This document shows, piece after piece, positions 1-8,985 of a stretch of DNA of 64,000 nucleotides. The stretch is from the NCBI GenBank assembly GCA_013297755.1, contig JAAFIH010000001.1:62001-126000 (forward strand). Reading direction: 5' to 3'. The number at the start of each line of letters is the position of its first letter. The stretch's first letter is position 1. Made by a program: the position numbers and the translations under genes. Source of the DNA: Cytophagales bacterium (GTDB taxonomy: Bacteria > Bacteroidota > Bacteroidia > Cytophagales > UBA9547). The notes below the pieces were generated by a model, which had not been told where the DNA came from, did not search any database, and worked only from the letters and a program-made list of their open reading frames with translations.

Positions 1-21
1 AATTTATCTATTTTTTTCACC

Positions 22-420
22 TCAGCCGCCTACTTTTTCTTTTAAGTTTCTCATAAAATTGTCCCACATTTCGTTTAGTTCTGCTTCATCGTTCATTTCC
101 GAAAAATCTGTAATTTTAAAATAAGTAACCCCTGCAAAATCATCAGTTTCGAGATGAAAATCTACATAATTGGGGGTTGTATTATCTGAAATTTCATTTT
201 TAGGGAAAAATTCAAATTTTACAAACGAGTTTAGTCTATGGGTTTTCAAGACTGCTTTGAGGGGTTCGCCTTGCCAATCAAAATGAAAAACTTGGTTAGA
301 GTCAATCCAAACTTTGTCTACAAACCAATCGCTAAGCCCGCTTACAGTACTTATATAATGATACAAAATTTTGGCGGTAGCTCTAAATTCATAATCTTTT
401 GTAAATTTATATTTTGCCAT
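22..420 (-). CDS. START-like (SRPBCC fold) domain protein
   Basis: A 132-aa cytosolic protein with no signal peptide or membrane segment. The N-terminal stretch DYEFRATAKILYHYIST, the following LSDWFVD, and the helical C-terminus with ELNEMWDNFMRNL match the small START-like/AHSA1-related family found in nearly all Bacteroidota, whose members are about 125-135 aa. The fold is a helix-grip that can bind a hydrophobic ligand; the ligand and biological role of this subfamily are not known to me. Family assignment is from recognised sequence pattern, function is not inferred further. It stands alone: the next gene on the same strand lies more than 450 bases upstream. Confidence 0.8.
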   Translation of the reverse strand: MAKYKFTKDYEFRATAKILYHYISTVSGLSDWFVDKVWIDSNQVFHFDWQGEPLKAVLKTHRLNSFVKFEFFPKNEISDNTTPNYVDFHLETDDFAGVTYFKITDFSEMNDEAELNEMWDNFMRNLKEKVGG

Positions 421-883
421 TGTTGATTTAGTTTAATTTGTTGAAGTAGTAATATTTAAAATTTTTATCAAAGTCAAAATAAATCCAAACATTTAAAAAA
501 CTCAAATTCATAATAATAACTAAAATAACATTCAAATTTTAATAACTAATAAATAAATTTGAAATAATACACATTTAATTGAGACTAATTAGTAAATGAA
601 GTATTAAAAACCCTAAATTTATTTTTTAAAACCTCCACCCAAACCCGTTTTACAACCTCAGAACTTAGATTAAAATTTCCCTTTTACGATAATACATAGA
701 ATACAAAAGGTAAGACTTCAAAGGAATTTAAGTTTTTTAAAATTAAATTTATAGTTCAAAGTGGTTATTATTTTTAAAAATTATTCTTAAATAATATTTT
801 AAAATACATTACACTACTTACATTTGTGTACCTTAAATAAAATAAAAAGTTTATTTTATTTAAAAATATTTATTGTTAAAAAT
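421..883. other. Gene-free AT-rich spacer with a degenerate family C repeat
   Basis: No credible coding region on either strand. About 600-665 read on the minus strand resembles the right half of the family C palindrome at 13912-14009 (GGGTTTGGGTGG, then an A-rich stretch, then AGGGTTTTTAATACTTC). The rest is low-complexity A/T sequence with many stops. The promoter of the START-like gene should lie in the first part, but I see no convincing TAnnTTTG box. Confidence 0.45.
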
Positions 884-1183
884 TTAAAATATAGTGTTAA
901 ACTGATTTTTTAATTTTAAGCCTGTGTTAAATGATTCAAATCCATTAATTTTATATTCATTTTGAGTAGGATTATTATTATAAGTATCTAATGTAATTCT
1001 GTGTAAATGACTTTCATTAAAACTTAACAAATTATTTTCTCGTTTTTTTGCAAATCCTTTTTTTACTAAAACATCAAAATCTTTTATAGCTTTTTCATAT
1101 ATTTCTATTATTGAATCATTTTTAAAAGCAAATTCATTTTCTGAAATTATTATTTTTAATTTATTTGAAATGTTGTTTTCCAT
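884..1183 (-). CDS. Small hypothetical protein downstream of the SDH-type protease
   Basis: A 99-aa soluble protein, acidic-to-neutral, predicted mostly helical in the first half (KAIKDFDVLVKKGFAKKRENNLL). Its ATG lies one base after the stop that ends the extended protease reading frame (TAA at 1185-1187), so the two genes are almost certainly co-transcribed and translationally coupled. The central FDVLVKKGFAKKRENNLLS resembles a motif I associate with small Bacteroidota proteins encoded beside ClpP-fold proteases, but I cannot name a family. No catalytic motif is visible; a small accessory or antitoxin-like partner is possible but unproven. Confidence 0.6.
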   Translation of the reverse strand: MENNISNKLKIIISENEFAFKNDSIIEIYEKAIKDFDVLVKKGFAKKRENNLLSFNESHLHRITLDTYNNNPTQNEYKINGFESFNTGLKLKNQFNTIF

Positions 1184-1184
1184 T

Positions 1185-1319
1185 TTATATAAATTTCCTT
1201 GTTTGAATAAATATTGAATGTCTATTTGTTGTTACAAAGTCAAAGAATAAATCATAGTACTGTCTAATTAGTTTTCTGTAATCCTCATTGCTAAAGTCTT
1301 CAATCATCAACCGAATACT
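1185..1319 (-). pseudogene. In-frame C-terminal tail of the SDH-type protease beyond a stop codon
   Basis: The 44 codons directly after the stop at 1320-1322, in the same frame, read SIRLMIEDFSNEDYRKLIRQ and then YYDLFFDFV ... SIFIQTRKFI. This is protein-like sequence with no further stop, and it resembles the usual C-terminus of this protease family (SHGRPI followed by a basic/acidic helix and a final aromatic-rich segment). It ends at TAA 1185-1187, one base before the ATG of the next gene, as expected for the original operon spacing. I therefore read it as the detached tail of the preceding gene. An ATG at 1305-1307 could start a 40-aa peptide independently. Confidence 0.7.
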
Positions 1320-2066
1320 TTATAATGTTTCAATATTTATTGGTCTTCCATGAGATTTCCATAAATTACTGTCGCTTAATTTATCTGCAATTTCCTTGGC
1401 TCTTTTTTCTTTTTGTTCTGATGTTACTTTTGTTCCTTTAAGAGTAGGGGAAGTTTTATGTACTATCCAGTTTTTAAATTTATATTTTACAAGCCATTTT
1501 TTAAGCAAATCAATTGTCAAGTTTTTAGCTTGCTCATATCCTCTTAATTCAGCCAAATCAATATCTTTCAAAATCAGAAACTCTGCTTGTGTCAATTGAT
1601 TATCAGGTTCTTTTGACTTTGCTTTTTCAATTAACTCATTTACTTTGTCTAAATACCCTAAAGCAGCTACCCATTTGCCATCTTTGTTTTGTACTTGTGG
1701 GTCAATAGGCCCTAAAACAGAAAAATAATCCATCAAAATATTGTCACCACTCATACAAAATATAGTACCAGCACTATATGCACAATCGGGAATTATAAAA
1801 TTTACCTCATTGTAATGGTGTCTTAAAATATTAACATACCTTTCTACTGCAACTGCACTTCCACCTGAAGTAGTTAGCATTATGTATATTTTATCTTTTT
1901 TTTCTTTATCTGTTGCTATATCTTCTACAATTTTTAAAAATACATTTTCATTTCCATCTACAATAGGTCCATAATAAACCAAAAAATCAGCTTGAAAATG
2001 ATTTTCAAGTAATACTAATTTATCAGTGAGTAAATTTTTAATTGAAGAATCAACTGCTGGCTTCAT
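1320..2066 (-). CDS. SDH-type ClpP-fold serine proteinase, probably truncated by a nonsense codon
   Basis: A 248-aa ClpP/crotonase-fold protein of the SDH/SppA-like serine proteinase family. The core motifs are TTSGGSA at about residues 65-71 (oxyanion-hole region), CAYSAGT at 95-101 with Ser98 as probable nucleophile, and the family hallmark LGPIDPQ at 118-124. It is soluble, with no signal peptide or transmembrane anchor, unlike true SppA or NfeD-type proteases. The frame stops at TAA 1320-1322 just after SHGRPINIETL, yet protein-like sequence continues in the same frame for 44 codons, so the protein is probably about 43 residues shorter than its ancestor. The catalytic core is intact, so residual activity is possible. 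Substrate unknown. Confidence 0.75.
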   Translation of the reverse strand: MKPAVDSSIKNLLTDKLVLLENHFQADFLVYYGPIVDGNENVFLKIVEDIATDKEKKDKIYIMLTTSGGSAVAVERYVNILRHHYNEVNFIIPDCAYSAGTIFCMSGDNILMDYFSVLGPIDPQVQNKDGKWVAALGYLDKVNELIEKAKSKEPDNQLTQAEFLILKDIDLAELRGYEQAKNLTIDLLKKWLVKYKFKNWIVHKTSPTLKGTKVTSEQKEKRAKEIADKLSDSNLWKSHGRPINIETL

Positions 2067-2138
2067 TTAGAATGTATATCATTTTACAATATTATAAATA
2101 ATATTTGAAATAAGCTAAAAATCATAAACCCCAAAAAG

Positions 2139-2777
2139 TTATTTTTTGACTTCAACAGCAGGTACACCAAATACCGTCTGACCAGCCCTAACATCGGCCA
2201 TTACTACTGAACCAGCCCCAATTCTTGCATTTTTTTCTACTTTAATGCCTGTTATGATAGTTACTCCTGCTCCAATAAACACTCCATCTGCGATCACTAC
2301 ATCGCTAGAAACTATGCTATTGGCACCAATCTGCACATAGTCGCCAACTTTGGACCCACAATCAACAACAGCATTGACTCCCAAAACACAGTAGCTTCCC
2401 AACGTAGACTTGGCATTAAGACAAGCCCCAGCTGAAAGCAAATTGCCATGCCCCAAACTAGCAAAGGGCGACACAGTTGATTTTGAATGTAAAGCATTTA
2501 CAGGCACAACTTTGTGTACATTTAGTAACAAATCTACAATATTTGATTTTAGTTTTGTGTTTTCTATGGCCACAAAAGCATCGCATTTTTCGCCAACTAA
2601 ACTCAAAAATTTGTCGTCTTCTGTCGATCCTAAAATAGCGATATTTCCTATTTCTTGTCCATGCAATGTTTCATTATCATCTAAAAAACCATAAACTACA
2701 ACATTATTTTGTTGAAATATCTCAAGAGCAGTAGCTCCCAAATTGGCGGCTCCAAAAATAATTAACGGATTTTCCAT
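2139..2777 (-). CDS. NeuD/PglD-family sugar O/N-acyltransferase
   Basis: A 212-aa protein in two parts. Residues 1-75 form a small Rossmann-like domain beginning PLIIFGAANLGATALEIF, as in PglD and NeuD. Residues about 95-212 are a left-handed beta-helix of hexapeptide repeats ([LIV]-G-x-x-x-x, e.g. LGSYCVLGVNAVV, IGANSIV, IGAGSVV). Family members transfer an acetyl group from acetyl-CoA to a nucleotide-sugar or sialic acid for surface glycans and work as trimers. The usual His of the active site is hard to place, since the LGHGN segment at about 108-112 is the only candidate. No glycan genes are adjacent, so the substrate is not inferable. Confidence 0.82.
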   Translation of the reverse strand: MENPLIIFGAANLGATALEIFQQNNVVVYGFLDDNETLHGQEIGNIAILGSTEDDKFLSLVGEKCDAFVAIENTKLKSNIVDLLLNVHKVVPVNALHSKSTVSPFASLGHGNLLSAGACLNAKSTLGSYCVLGVNAVVDCGSKVGDYVQIGANSIVSSDVVIADGVFIGAGVTIITGIKVEKNARIGAGSVVMADVRAGQTVFGVPAVEVKK

Positions 2778-2860
2778 ATTAGAGGTCTATTATATAAGTA
2801 ATAAATAACGATGAGTTGAATTTATATATCTTTACAACTTTACATAAAAAGATAAAAAAA

Positions 2861-3427
2861 CTATGCTGGTTTATATTCAAAACCACATTTTTGTAAAATT
2901 TCTAAATTCCAACCTGCAATTTTCTTATTTTGGTCTGTTAGTGGTTTTCGTTCGAGAGCAAGATTAGCCAACATTTCGTAAGATATGGGCTTTAATTTTT
3001 TATTTTTTTTGTCCCATTGTATAGCTTGGTTAAGTACATCAAGTGTAACTTCTAATTTAGGATACACTTTAGCATTAGGATCGGCCACTTTGGGTTCTTC
3101 TATAAGCAAATCTGGTGCATTTTGCTCTACTATTTCTAATATTTTGATGCCATTGGCAATATCAAAGTTTTCAAATTTTATAGCTTTTCTTATTTTGCCA
3201 GAAATACCAAAACAGAATGTTTGAAGGTGCTGGGACAGCAACCCAGATTCACGCCCCCAATTTTCGATTTTTTTCCAAGTATCAGCTTCGTAAGATTTTA
3301 TACGTTTTGTATCTATACGTTGCTGTATAAGAATGGCCTCGTCATGAGCGGCCTGTTCTTTTTTTGATAATTTTGCTGGTGTTGTTTTGGTAGTTGTTGT
3401 CAATTTCTTTGGTAAAATACAGTGCAA
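2861..3427 (-). CDS. Hypothetical protein, unrecognised family
   Basis: A 188-aa soluble protein. The first 25 residues are Lys/Thr-rich and low complexity. Residues 25-90 look like a charged helix followed by a hydrophobic segment. The C-terminal half has ISYEMLANLALERKPLTDQNKK and WNLEILQKCGF. No signal peptide, membrane segment or catalytic motif is visible. The composition (helical, basic N-terminus) would fit a nucleic-acid-associated or structural protein, but that is a guess. It is transcribed alone between a secreted repeat protein and the NeuD-type gene. The initiation codon is uncertain; KLSKKEQAAHDEA may be close to the folded start. Confidence 0.5.
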   Translation of the reverse strand: MHCILPKKLTTTTKTTPAKLSKKEQAAHDEAILIQQRIDTKRIKSYEADTWKKIENWGRESGLLSQHLQTFCFGISGKIRKAIKFENFDIANGIKILEIVEQNAPDLLIEEPKVADPNAKVYPKLEVTLDVLNQAIQWDKKNKKLKPISYEMLANLALERKPLTDQNKKIAGWNLEILQKCGFEYKPA

Positions 3428-3510
3428 AACTAAAAAATTTGAACGAAAAAACTATTTTAAATTTTAAAAACATTAAATAGTGTTTAAAAAAATAAAAATA
3501 AAAATAAAAA

Positions 3511-6267
3511 CTAATGTTTAACTATAATTTTTTTTCTAACACCACCAATATCTACAAAATATTGTCCCTCAAATGGTAAATCAAAACTATGTATATAATC
3601 TGGTTTTTGTGATTCATAAACTACTACCCCTAACATATTAAAAACTTTTAAATGTGCGCTTACGCTTGATTCAACATAAAAATAGTCGTAAGATGGATTG
3701 GGATAAATAAGCAAATCTTGAAAATTTATTGGTTCAATTTTATAGTCAATCTTTGATTGCTCATCCTGAAATGGTATAATCTCAAAAGGTACTTCAACGA
3801 CACCAAAAGCGCCCACTAAAGTAAGATTTCCTTCAATAAATCTATTAAAATAATTTGAATTATTAACTAAAGTTGAAGAAACATCATCTGAAATATTTAA
3901 AAAAATCTTTAATTTGACACCTTCTGTTGTTTTAAAAACTATTTCACTTATAGTATTTAGTCCAGATCCTGTAATTAAAATTGATTTATTTTTATCATAT
4001 CCAATGGCTCTTTTTATGACTGGAGTGGGCTGCTTTTCAATCTTTTGATAAGTTAATAGATTGAAATTGGAAATACCATAACAATCCCATCTTTGTATAA
4101 CTAATGTATATTGGTCATTTTGATTACAATACCAAATCAAAGATGTGTCAGCTCTATTTTTTGATAATAGGTTTCTATATTTGTCAAATATCAAAATTTC
4201 ATTGCTTTCTGTTACATCAAATTTGTAAGCATTACCTGCTACTCCAGTAAAAGTCCAATAATGTATCATATTTTTAACTAGATAAGCATTTTGGGCTTCA
4301 TTTAAAATGGTCAAATTTTGATGATTTACAGTATTATTTTTACAAAATTCATTGTTTTTAATACCAACTATTATTGGAAAAAAATCGCCAGTAAAAGTAA
4401 TATTTCCTTGAATAATATCACGCATTTCAACTTCTATTCTTTTGTCATTATAAAATTGATTAGACACAGAAATTGAACTGATACCATATTTCGTTTGAAA
4501 ATAAATAGAATTGATACTTGTTAGTCCCACACCTTCAATATAATATCTTATCTGACCTTTAGAAACGGAATTAACTATTGGATTTTGCTTTACTGGCTCA
4601 ATCTTTTGTCTTACTAAAACAGAACCAAACCCACCTGTAAGTGTAAGATTACAAGAAATTGCATTTGTTGGGAGTATAATTATGATCACTCCAGCTGAAT
4701 TTAGATACCAATATCGAACCCTCGAAATTCCATTTTTATTCTGACAGTATATATTATCTACAGAACTAAGATATGCACCTTGCAATGTGGTATTAAGATT
4801 ATTTGATACAACATTTCGTATAAATGGACGAGGATATTTTACTTTTAAATATATGGGTACTTCTTTTAAACCAAAATAACCAGAAACAGTAATAAAACCT
4901 GAGGCCATTGAAGATGGTATATCAAAACCAAAATTTGTGTATACAATATTGGTCCATCCTACATTGTTATCAAATGTTTTATAAATAATATTTTCAATAT
5001 ATTCCAATCCTTGCCCTTTGATAGTATTTATATTTCCTACACTAATAATATTTTTACCAAAAGAAGTAATAATTGTTTGTTTAACAGCTAATTCTGGTAT
5101 AGAAATAACTTTAGAACCAAAACCGCCAGAAAATGTAAAAACCCCATCTTTACAATCCAATGGAGTATCTGCAACCAACCTAAAAGAATTATGCGAACTG
5201 TAAAAAATCTTTAAATTTGATTTATTATTTTTAATATCTGTATATGTTATTTCTTTAATTCCTTCTAAATTATTTCCTATCAAAGAAGTAATTTCTCCAT
5301 AATAATTTTCATAACCATTTAATGTTTTATCAATAAATGGATATTCAAACATATTGTGAGCAGCTACAGTTGCAGTCCCAAAATTACCAACCAAAGTAAT
5401 TACACCATTTTGTCCACTGAGAGCATAGACTTTCAAAAATTTATCTTTTGGCCTAGAATAAATATTCCCTTTTTCATTATTCATAAAATATGTATAAAGA
5501 ACATCATCAAAACCAGCTCCTAATATGGATATACAGCCATCTATAGTCCCAGAAGTTGGATAAATTCCAGTAATTGTTGGTGTTTTTGCCGAAAATATAA
5601 GCTCTGGGCTTTGTAGTGTTCCAAAACTTCCAATCAATGTCAATTTTCCATTCAATATATTATTTGAGTTATTATAGATTATTATTTGGTTTGTGTTAAT
5701 AAGGTTAAAATAAACACTTTCGCCTTTTGGATTATTTACAGTAGAAACGCTTATATATTCAACTTCTTCTAATCCAAAACCTACAAGAGTAATATTATTA
5801 TATACATTTTGTAGCTGCCCTACAAAACCAGTTATGGTTGGTATAACATTGGGTTTTGAATAATATTTTAAATCAAAAAAGTTTTTTTCTGGGCATCTAA
5901 AAGGGCTTACTATCAAAGTATAAGTACCACTTTTGGTGCATTTAAAATAATTTTTATGGTATGAAAAAGAAGAAGAAAAACTTTCAATATTATCAATTAA
6001 TTTATTTTCTGAATCAATTACTTTAAAATAAAAATTATAGTCAGTAAATAAAAAACTATAAATATCGCCCTCAATGGCATCAAATTTCCAAGAGTGAATG
6101 GTATTGGTTTTGAGCCCAGAAATAGTTTTTATGTTTGCGTCTATATCTAATACCCCATTTTGTGAAGTATAAAATTCACAATCTACAGATTGTGTTTGTG
6201 GTATTTGTGCTAATACTTGCACATTGATATAAAAAAATAAAATAAATTGTAAGAAAAAAAATTTCAA
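3511..6267 (-). CDS. Large T9SS cargo protein with TIG-like repeats and two PPC-like domains
   Basis: A 918-aa exported protein. Residues 1-20 are a signal peptide (MKFFFLQFILFFYINVQVLA). Residues about 50-140 resemble a bacterial pre-peptidase C-terminal (PPC) jelly-roll domain (HSWKFDAIEGDIYSF ... GTYTLIVSP), and a second copy lies at about 660-745 (HYWTFTGVAGNAYKF ... QYTLVIQRWDC). Between and after them are about eight divergent TIG/IPT-like beta-sandwich repeats of 75-80 residues, each closing with a GxFG motif (GSFG, GNFG, GGFG, GYFG, GAFG). The C-terminal 80 residues (LLIYPNPSYDYFYV ... GQYFVDIGG) are a type A T9SS sorting domain, so the protein should cross the outer membrane and stay on the surface or be released. 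No enzymatic domain is seen; an adhesin or matrix role is likely. Monocistronic. Confidence 0.82.
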   Translation of the reverse strand: MKFFFLQFILFFYINVQVLAQIPQTQSVDCEFYTSQNGVLDIDANIKTISGLKTNTIHSWKFDAIEGDIYSFLFTDYNFYFKVIDSENKLIDNIESFSSSFSYHKNYFKCTKSGTYTLIVSPFRCPEKNFFDLKYYSKPNVIPTITGFVGQLQNVYNNITLVGFGLEEVEYISVSTVNNPKGESVYFNLINTNQIIIYNNSNNILNGKLTLIGSFGTLQSPELIFSAKTPTITGIYPTSGTIDGCISILGAGFDDVLYTYFMNNEKGNIYSRPKDKFLKVYALSGQNGVITLVGNFGTATVAAHNMFEYPFIDKTLNGYENYYGEITSLIGNNLEGIKEITYTDIKNNKSNLKIFYSSHNSFRLVADTPLDCKDGVFTFSGGFGSKVISIPELAVKQTIITSFGKNIISVGNINTIKGQGLEYIENIIYKTFDNNVGWTNIVYTNFGFDIPSSMASGFITVSGYFGLKEVPIYLKVKYPRPFIRNVVSNNLNTTLQGAYLSSVDNIYCQNKNGISRVRYWYLNSAGVIIIILPTNAISCNLTLTGGFGSVLVRQKIEPVKQNPIVNSVSKGQIRYYIEGVGLTSINSIYFQTKYGISSISVSNQFYNDKRIEVEMRDIIQGNITFTGDFFPIIVGIKNNEFCKNNTVNHQNLTILNEAQNAYLVKNMIHYWTFTGVAGNAYKFDVTESNEILIFDKYRNLLSKNRADTSLIWYCNQNDQYTLVIQRWDCYGISNFNLLTYQKIEKQPTPVIKRAIGYDKNKSILITGSGLNTISEIVFKTTEGVKLKIFLNISDDVSSTLVNNSNYFNRFIEGNLTLVGAFGVVEVPFEIIPFQDEQSKIDYKIEPINFQDLLIYPNPSYDYFYVESSVSAHLKVFNMLGVVVYESQKPDYIHSFDLPFEGQYFVDIGGVRKKIIVKH

Positions 6268-6401
6268 TGAAGTAAAATCTTGTTATGATATGCAAAAATA
6301 TGAATTAACTAACAACTTTTATTATATTTACATTAATAAAATAAAAATATTACTTTTAATGTCATAAAAATAATCTCAAATTGTAATAAATTAAAATCAA
6401 A

Positions 6402-7157
6402 TCACAAAAACAACAATATCGCTGTACCTGCCAAAATCCTATACCATCCAAAATATTTGAAACCATATTTTGTAAGAAAAGTGATAAAAAAACGTATAGC
6501 AATCATGGCAACTACAAATGCAACTATATTACCAAACAACAATAATTGTATGTCTTCTACTTGTATTGATTTGTAAGATTTCAATAATTTATAACCAGTG
6601 GCAGCACACATAGTAGGCACTGCCAAAAAAAACGAAAACTCTGCAGCTTTGCGTCTACTAAATCCTTGTATCATACCACCAATGGTGCTCGCTGCCGAGC
6701 GAGAAACTCCAGGTATCATGGCTATGGATTGATAAAAACCTATTTTTATTCCTTGCCAATAAGTAATATTTTCGCTATTATCTTTGCTTGAGGCAAGTAA
6801 TTTGTCTATAAAAAGTAACAAAATACCACCCAATACCAAATTAATGGCTACTACTGTTGTACTTTCCAAAAAAGTATCTATCCAATCGTTGAACAAAAAA
6901 CCCAGTGCCAAAGTTGGAAGTGCAGAAACTGCTAGTTTGAAATAAAAATCTATGGATTTGAAAAACTTACGATAATATAAGACCACAACCGATAATATTG
7001 CACCCAACTGTATGCAAACTAAGTAAGTTTTTTGAAACTCTGTACTTTTGATACCCAACAAGGCCGATCCCAAAATCATGTGCCCTGTTGATGAAATTGG
7101 CAAAAACTCTGTTATACCTTCAATCAATGCTAACAAAAAGGCATCCCAATAGCTCAT
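6402..7157 (-). CDS. uppP: Undecaprenyl-diphosphatase UppP (BacA)
   Basis: A 251-aa polytopic inner-membrane enzyme that dephosphorylates undecaprenyl pyrophosphate, recycling the lipid carrier for peptidoglycan and glycan export. Both family signatures are present: EGITEFLPISSTGHM at about residues 13-27 and PGVSRSAAS at about 150-158, holding the catalytic Glu, His and Arg residues. About seven or eight hydrophobic helices follow. Length is typical (250-280). Its ATG overlaps the last base of the preceding DUF3098 gene stop, so the pair is translationally coupled, an arrangement common in Bacteroidota where the pair usually sits next to truB or ftsX; neither is here. Confidence 0.95.
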   Translation of the reverse strand: MSYWDAFLLALIEGITEFLPISSTGHMILGSALLGIKSTEFQKTYLVCIQLGAILSVVVLYYRKFFKSIDFYFKLAVSALPTLALGFLFNDWIDTFLESTTVVAINLVLGGILLLFIDKLLASSKDNSENITYWQGIKIGFYQSIAMIPGVSRSAASTIGGMIQGFSRRKAAEFSFFLAVPTMCAATGYKLLKSYKSIQVEDIQLLLFGNIVAFVVAMIAIRFFITFLTKYGFKYFGWYRILAGTAILLFL

Positions 7158-7393
7158 TATTTTTTTATATTTATGGTGCTATTTTTAGATGCTGTCGAAG
7201 ATGTGTCTTTGTGTAAAATGGCCCAAAACTGTATGCCAAACCCTGCCATTACTACCAATGGCCCAAGAGTGATGCCCAAAAAACCAAAACCATAATCAGC
7301 CTTGTCGAGCGACATTAATATAAAACCAAACACAAGCACAGCAACGCCCGAAAGCATGATTTGGTAATTTTTTTTCTTAAAAACTAATTGCAT
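7157..7393 (-). CDS. DUF3098 small membrane protein
   Basis: A 78-aa protein with two hydrophobic helices (about residues 12-30 and 42-62) separated by a short loop with SLDKADYGFG. This matches DUF3098, a Bacteroidota family almost always encoded immediately before uppP; here the two genes overlap by one base. The conserved gene neighbourhood suggests a role at the inner membrane linked to cell-wall lipid recycling, but no activity is known to me. The C-terminal 15 residues (DTSSTASKNS...) are hydrophilic and probably disordered. Confidence 0.8.
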   Translation of the reverse strand: MQLVFKKKNYQIMLSGVAVLVFGFILMSLDKADYGFGFLGITLGPLVVMAGFGIQFWAILHKDTSSTASKNSTINIKK

Positions 7394-7414
7394 ATCTGTA
7401 TAATATTTGTGATA

Positions 7415-8167
7415 TTATTTGTTAATACCTTGAAAAATTTTAGAATTTATCAACCCCCATTTATGTAATCTGTAAGTAACAGACACCCTAAGTACTCCAA
7501 GTCCATATTTTGAACTTCGCTTAAAATTGATGCTACTTGCTTCTTTAAAATATTTGGTAGGGCAGGTTACTTCTCCAATATCAAAGCCAGCCATAGTTAT
7601 TTGGCCTAGCATTTCGTTATCAAACACAAAATCGTCATCGTTGCGTTCTAGTGGAAGTGTTTCGAGTACTTTTTTGCTAAAAGCACGATAACCAGTGTGG
7701 TATTCGGCCAATTTTTGATTCATCATTATGTTTTGAAATAATGTCAAAAATCGATTGGCAATAAATTTATACATAGGCATACCCCCCTTGAGTGCCCCCT
7801 TACCCAGTATTCTTGAGCCAAGCATTACCTCAAACAAACCATGAGCAATAGGATAAATCATGGCCTCCAACAACAATGGTGTGTATTGATAATCAGGATG
7901 TAGCATCACAACTATATCTCCACCAGATTCGAGAGCTGCCTTGTAGCAAGTTTTTTGATTGCCACCATATCCACGATTTTGTGGATGGCGTATAACTTTA
8001 TTGATACCCAATTTTTTGGCCACCTCAGAGGTATGGTCTTTTGAATGGTCATCTACCAAAATTACCTCATCTACAATATTAAATGGTATTTCGTTGTATG
8101 TTTTCTCTAATGTAACAGCAGCATTATAAGCTGGCATTACTACAATTATTTTTTTATTTCCAATCAT
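7415..8167 (-). CDS. Family 2 glycosyltransferase (dolichol-phosphate mannosyltransferase-like)
   Basis: A 250-aa GT-A fold glycosyltransferase. It starts KKIIVVMPAYNAAVTLEKTY, with the DDHS motif at about residues 39-42 and the metal-binding HPDYQY at about 90-95, followed by GSRILG and an acceptor region YHTGYRAFSKKVL. There is no C-terminal membrane domain, so it is a soluble or peripheral enzyme of the DPM1/polyprenyl-phosphate glycosyltransferase branch. It would transfer a hexose from a nucleotide sugar to a lipid or glycan acceptor. It lies 22 bases upstream of the DUF3098-uppP pair on the same strand and may share its transcript, which fits work on undecaprenyl phosphate, but the acceptor is inferred. 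Confidence 0.88.
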   Translation of the reverse strand: MIGNKKIIVVMPAYNAAVTLEKTYNEIPFNIVDEVILVDDHSKDHTSEVAKKLGINKVIRHPQNRGYGGNQKTCYKAALESGGDIVVMLHPDYQYTPLLLEAMIYPIAHGLFEVMLGSRILGKGALKGGMPMYKFIANRFLTLFQNIMMNQKLAEYHTGYRAFSKKVLETLPLERNDDDFVFDNEMLGQITMAGFDIGEVTCPTKYFKEASSINFKRSSKYGLGVLRVSVTYRLHKWGLINSKIFQGINK

Positions 8168-8296
8168 AAAAATTGTTTCAAATTCTAAAAAACGATGCGA
8201 ATATAGTTTAATTATGTAATAAGAATATGTTTTAAAGATGATTATTTTTGAAAAAATATCAATAAAAGATATATTTCTTTCAAATTAACAAATCAT

Positions 8297-8917
8297 TTAA
8301 TTAGATTCTTTATCATTTTTTTTGGCCGAAAAAAAACCTTTTATTACTATAATTGATGTAATGGCAATAAATGCAAAAATGATATATTCTAAATAATTGA
8401 GAATTTGAGGAAATTTTACACCTAAATAATAGCCTCCAATAATCAACAAACCTGCCCAAAGTACTGCACCAAGACTATTGTAAATCATAAATTTTTTGAA
8501 ATCCATGTTGATGACACCCGCCAAAATGGGTGCAAAAGTACGAACTATGGGCAAAAAACGACCAATCAACAAAGTATTGCCTGCATATTTGATGTAATAA
8601 TATCTAGTTTTGATGATAAATTCTCGTTTAAAAAAAAACGAATCTTTGGCATTGAGAAGCCGATTTCCAATCAAAGAGCCAGAATAATAACCAAAAGTAG
8701 CTCCAGCTATGGCAGCAGCTATGACCATAGCTGTAAGAGTAAGAACCGAAACTTGAAAATCGCCTGTGCCACACAATATACCAGCCGAAAACAACATATA
8801 ATCTCCTGGCAAAAAAAAGCAAAAAAACAAGCCATTCTCTGCAAAAACTATGATAGCAATTAAAATTAGACCTCCTTTGATAATTTCTTGGGAGCTAAAC
8901 ATTTCAGTAATAGACAC
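8297..8917 (-). CDS. DedA/VTT-family membrane protein
   Basis: A 206-aa integral membrane protein of the DedA (VTT, SNARE-associated) family. Seen are the typical FCFFLPGDYMLFSAG loop in the first third, FGYYSGSLIGNRL, and the GRFLPIVRTFAPILAG re-entrant motif with the conserved Arg and Pro at about 120-135. Some DedA proteins flip undecaprenyl phosphate or phosphatidylethanolamine across the inner membrane, which would match the nearby uppP, but this member cannot be assigned to a substrate. It is transcribed divergently from gpsA with only about 130 bases between the chosen starts. Confidence 0.9.
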   Translation of the reverse strand: MSITEMFSSQEIIKGGLILIAIIVFAENGLFFCFFLPGDYMLFSAGILCGTGDFQVSVLTLTAMVIAAAIAGATFGYYSGSLIGNRLLNAKDSFFFKREFIIKTRYYYIKYAGNTLLIGRFLPIVRTFAPILAGVINMDFKKFMIYNSLGAVLWAGLLIIGGYYLGVKFPQILNYLEYIIFAFIAITSIIVIKGFFSAKKNDKESN

Positions 8918-8951
8918 TTTAATAGGTATGATTAAAAATTAGAATGCAAAG

Positions 8952-8985
8952 TTGCAAAAAAATAGCATCATTTGTTATATATTTG
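8952..8985 (+). promoter_or_regulatory. Probable gpsA promoter (Bacteroidota type)
   Basis: TATATTTG at 8978-8985 fits the Bacteroidota -7 consensus TAnnTTTG, with a TTG at 8952-8954 about 23 bases upstream as a loose -33 element. If transcription starts near 8992, an ATG at 8952 cannot be the gpsA start, which supports the TTG at 9051. Confidence 0.5.
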
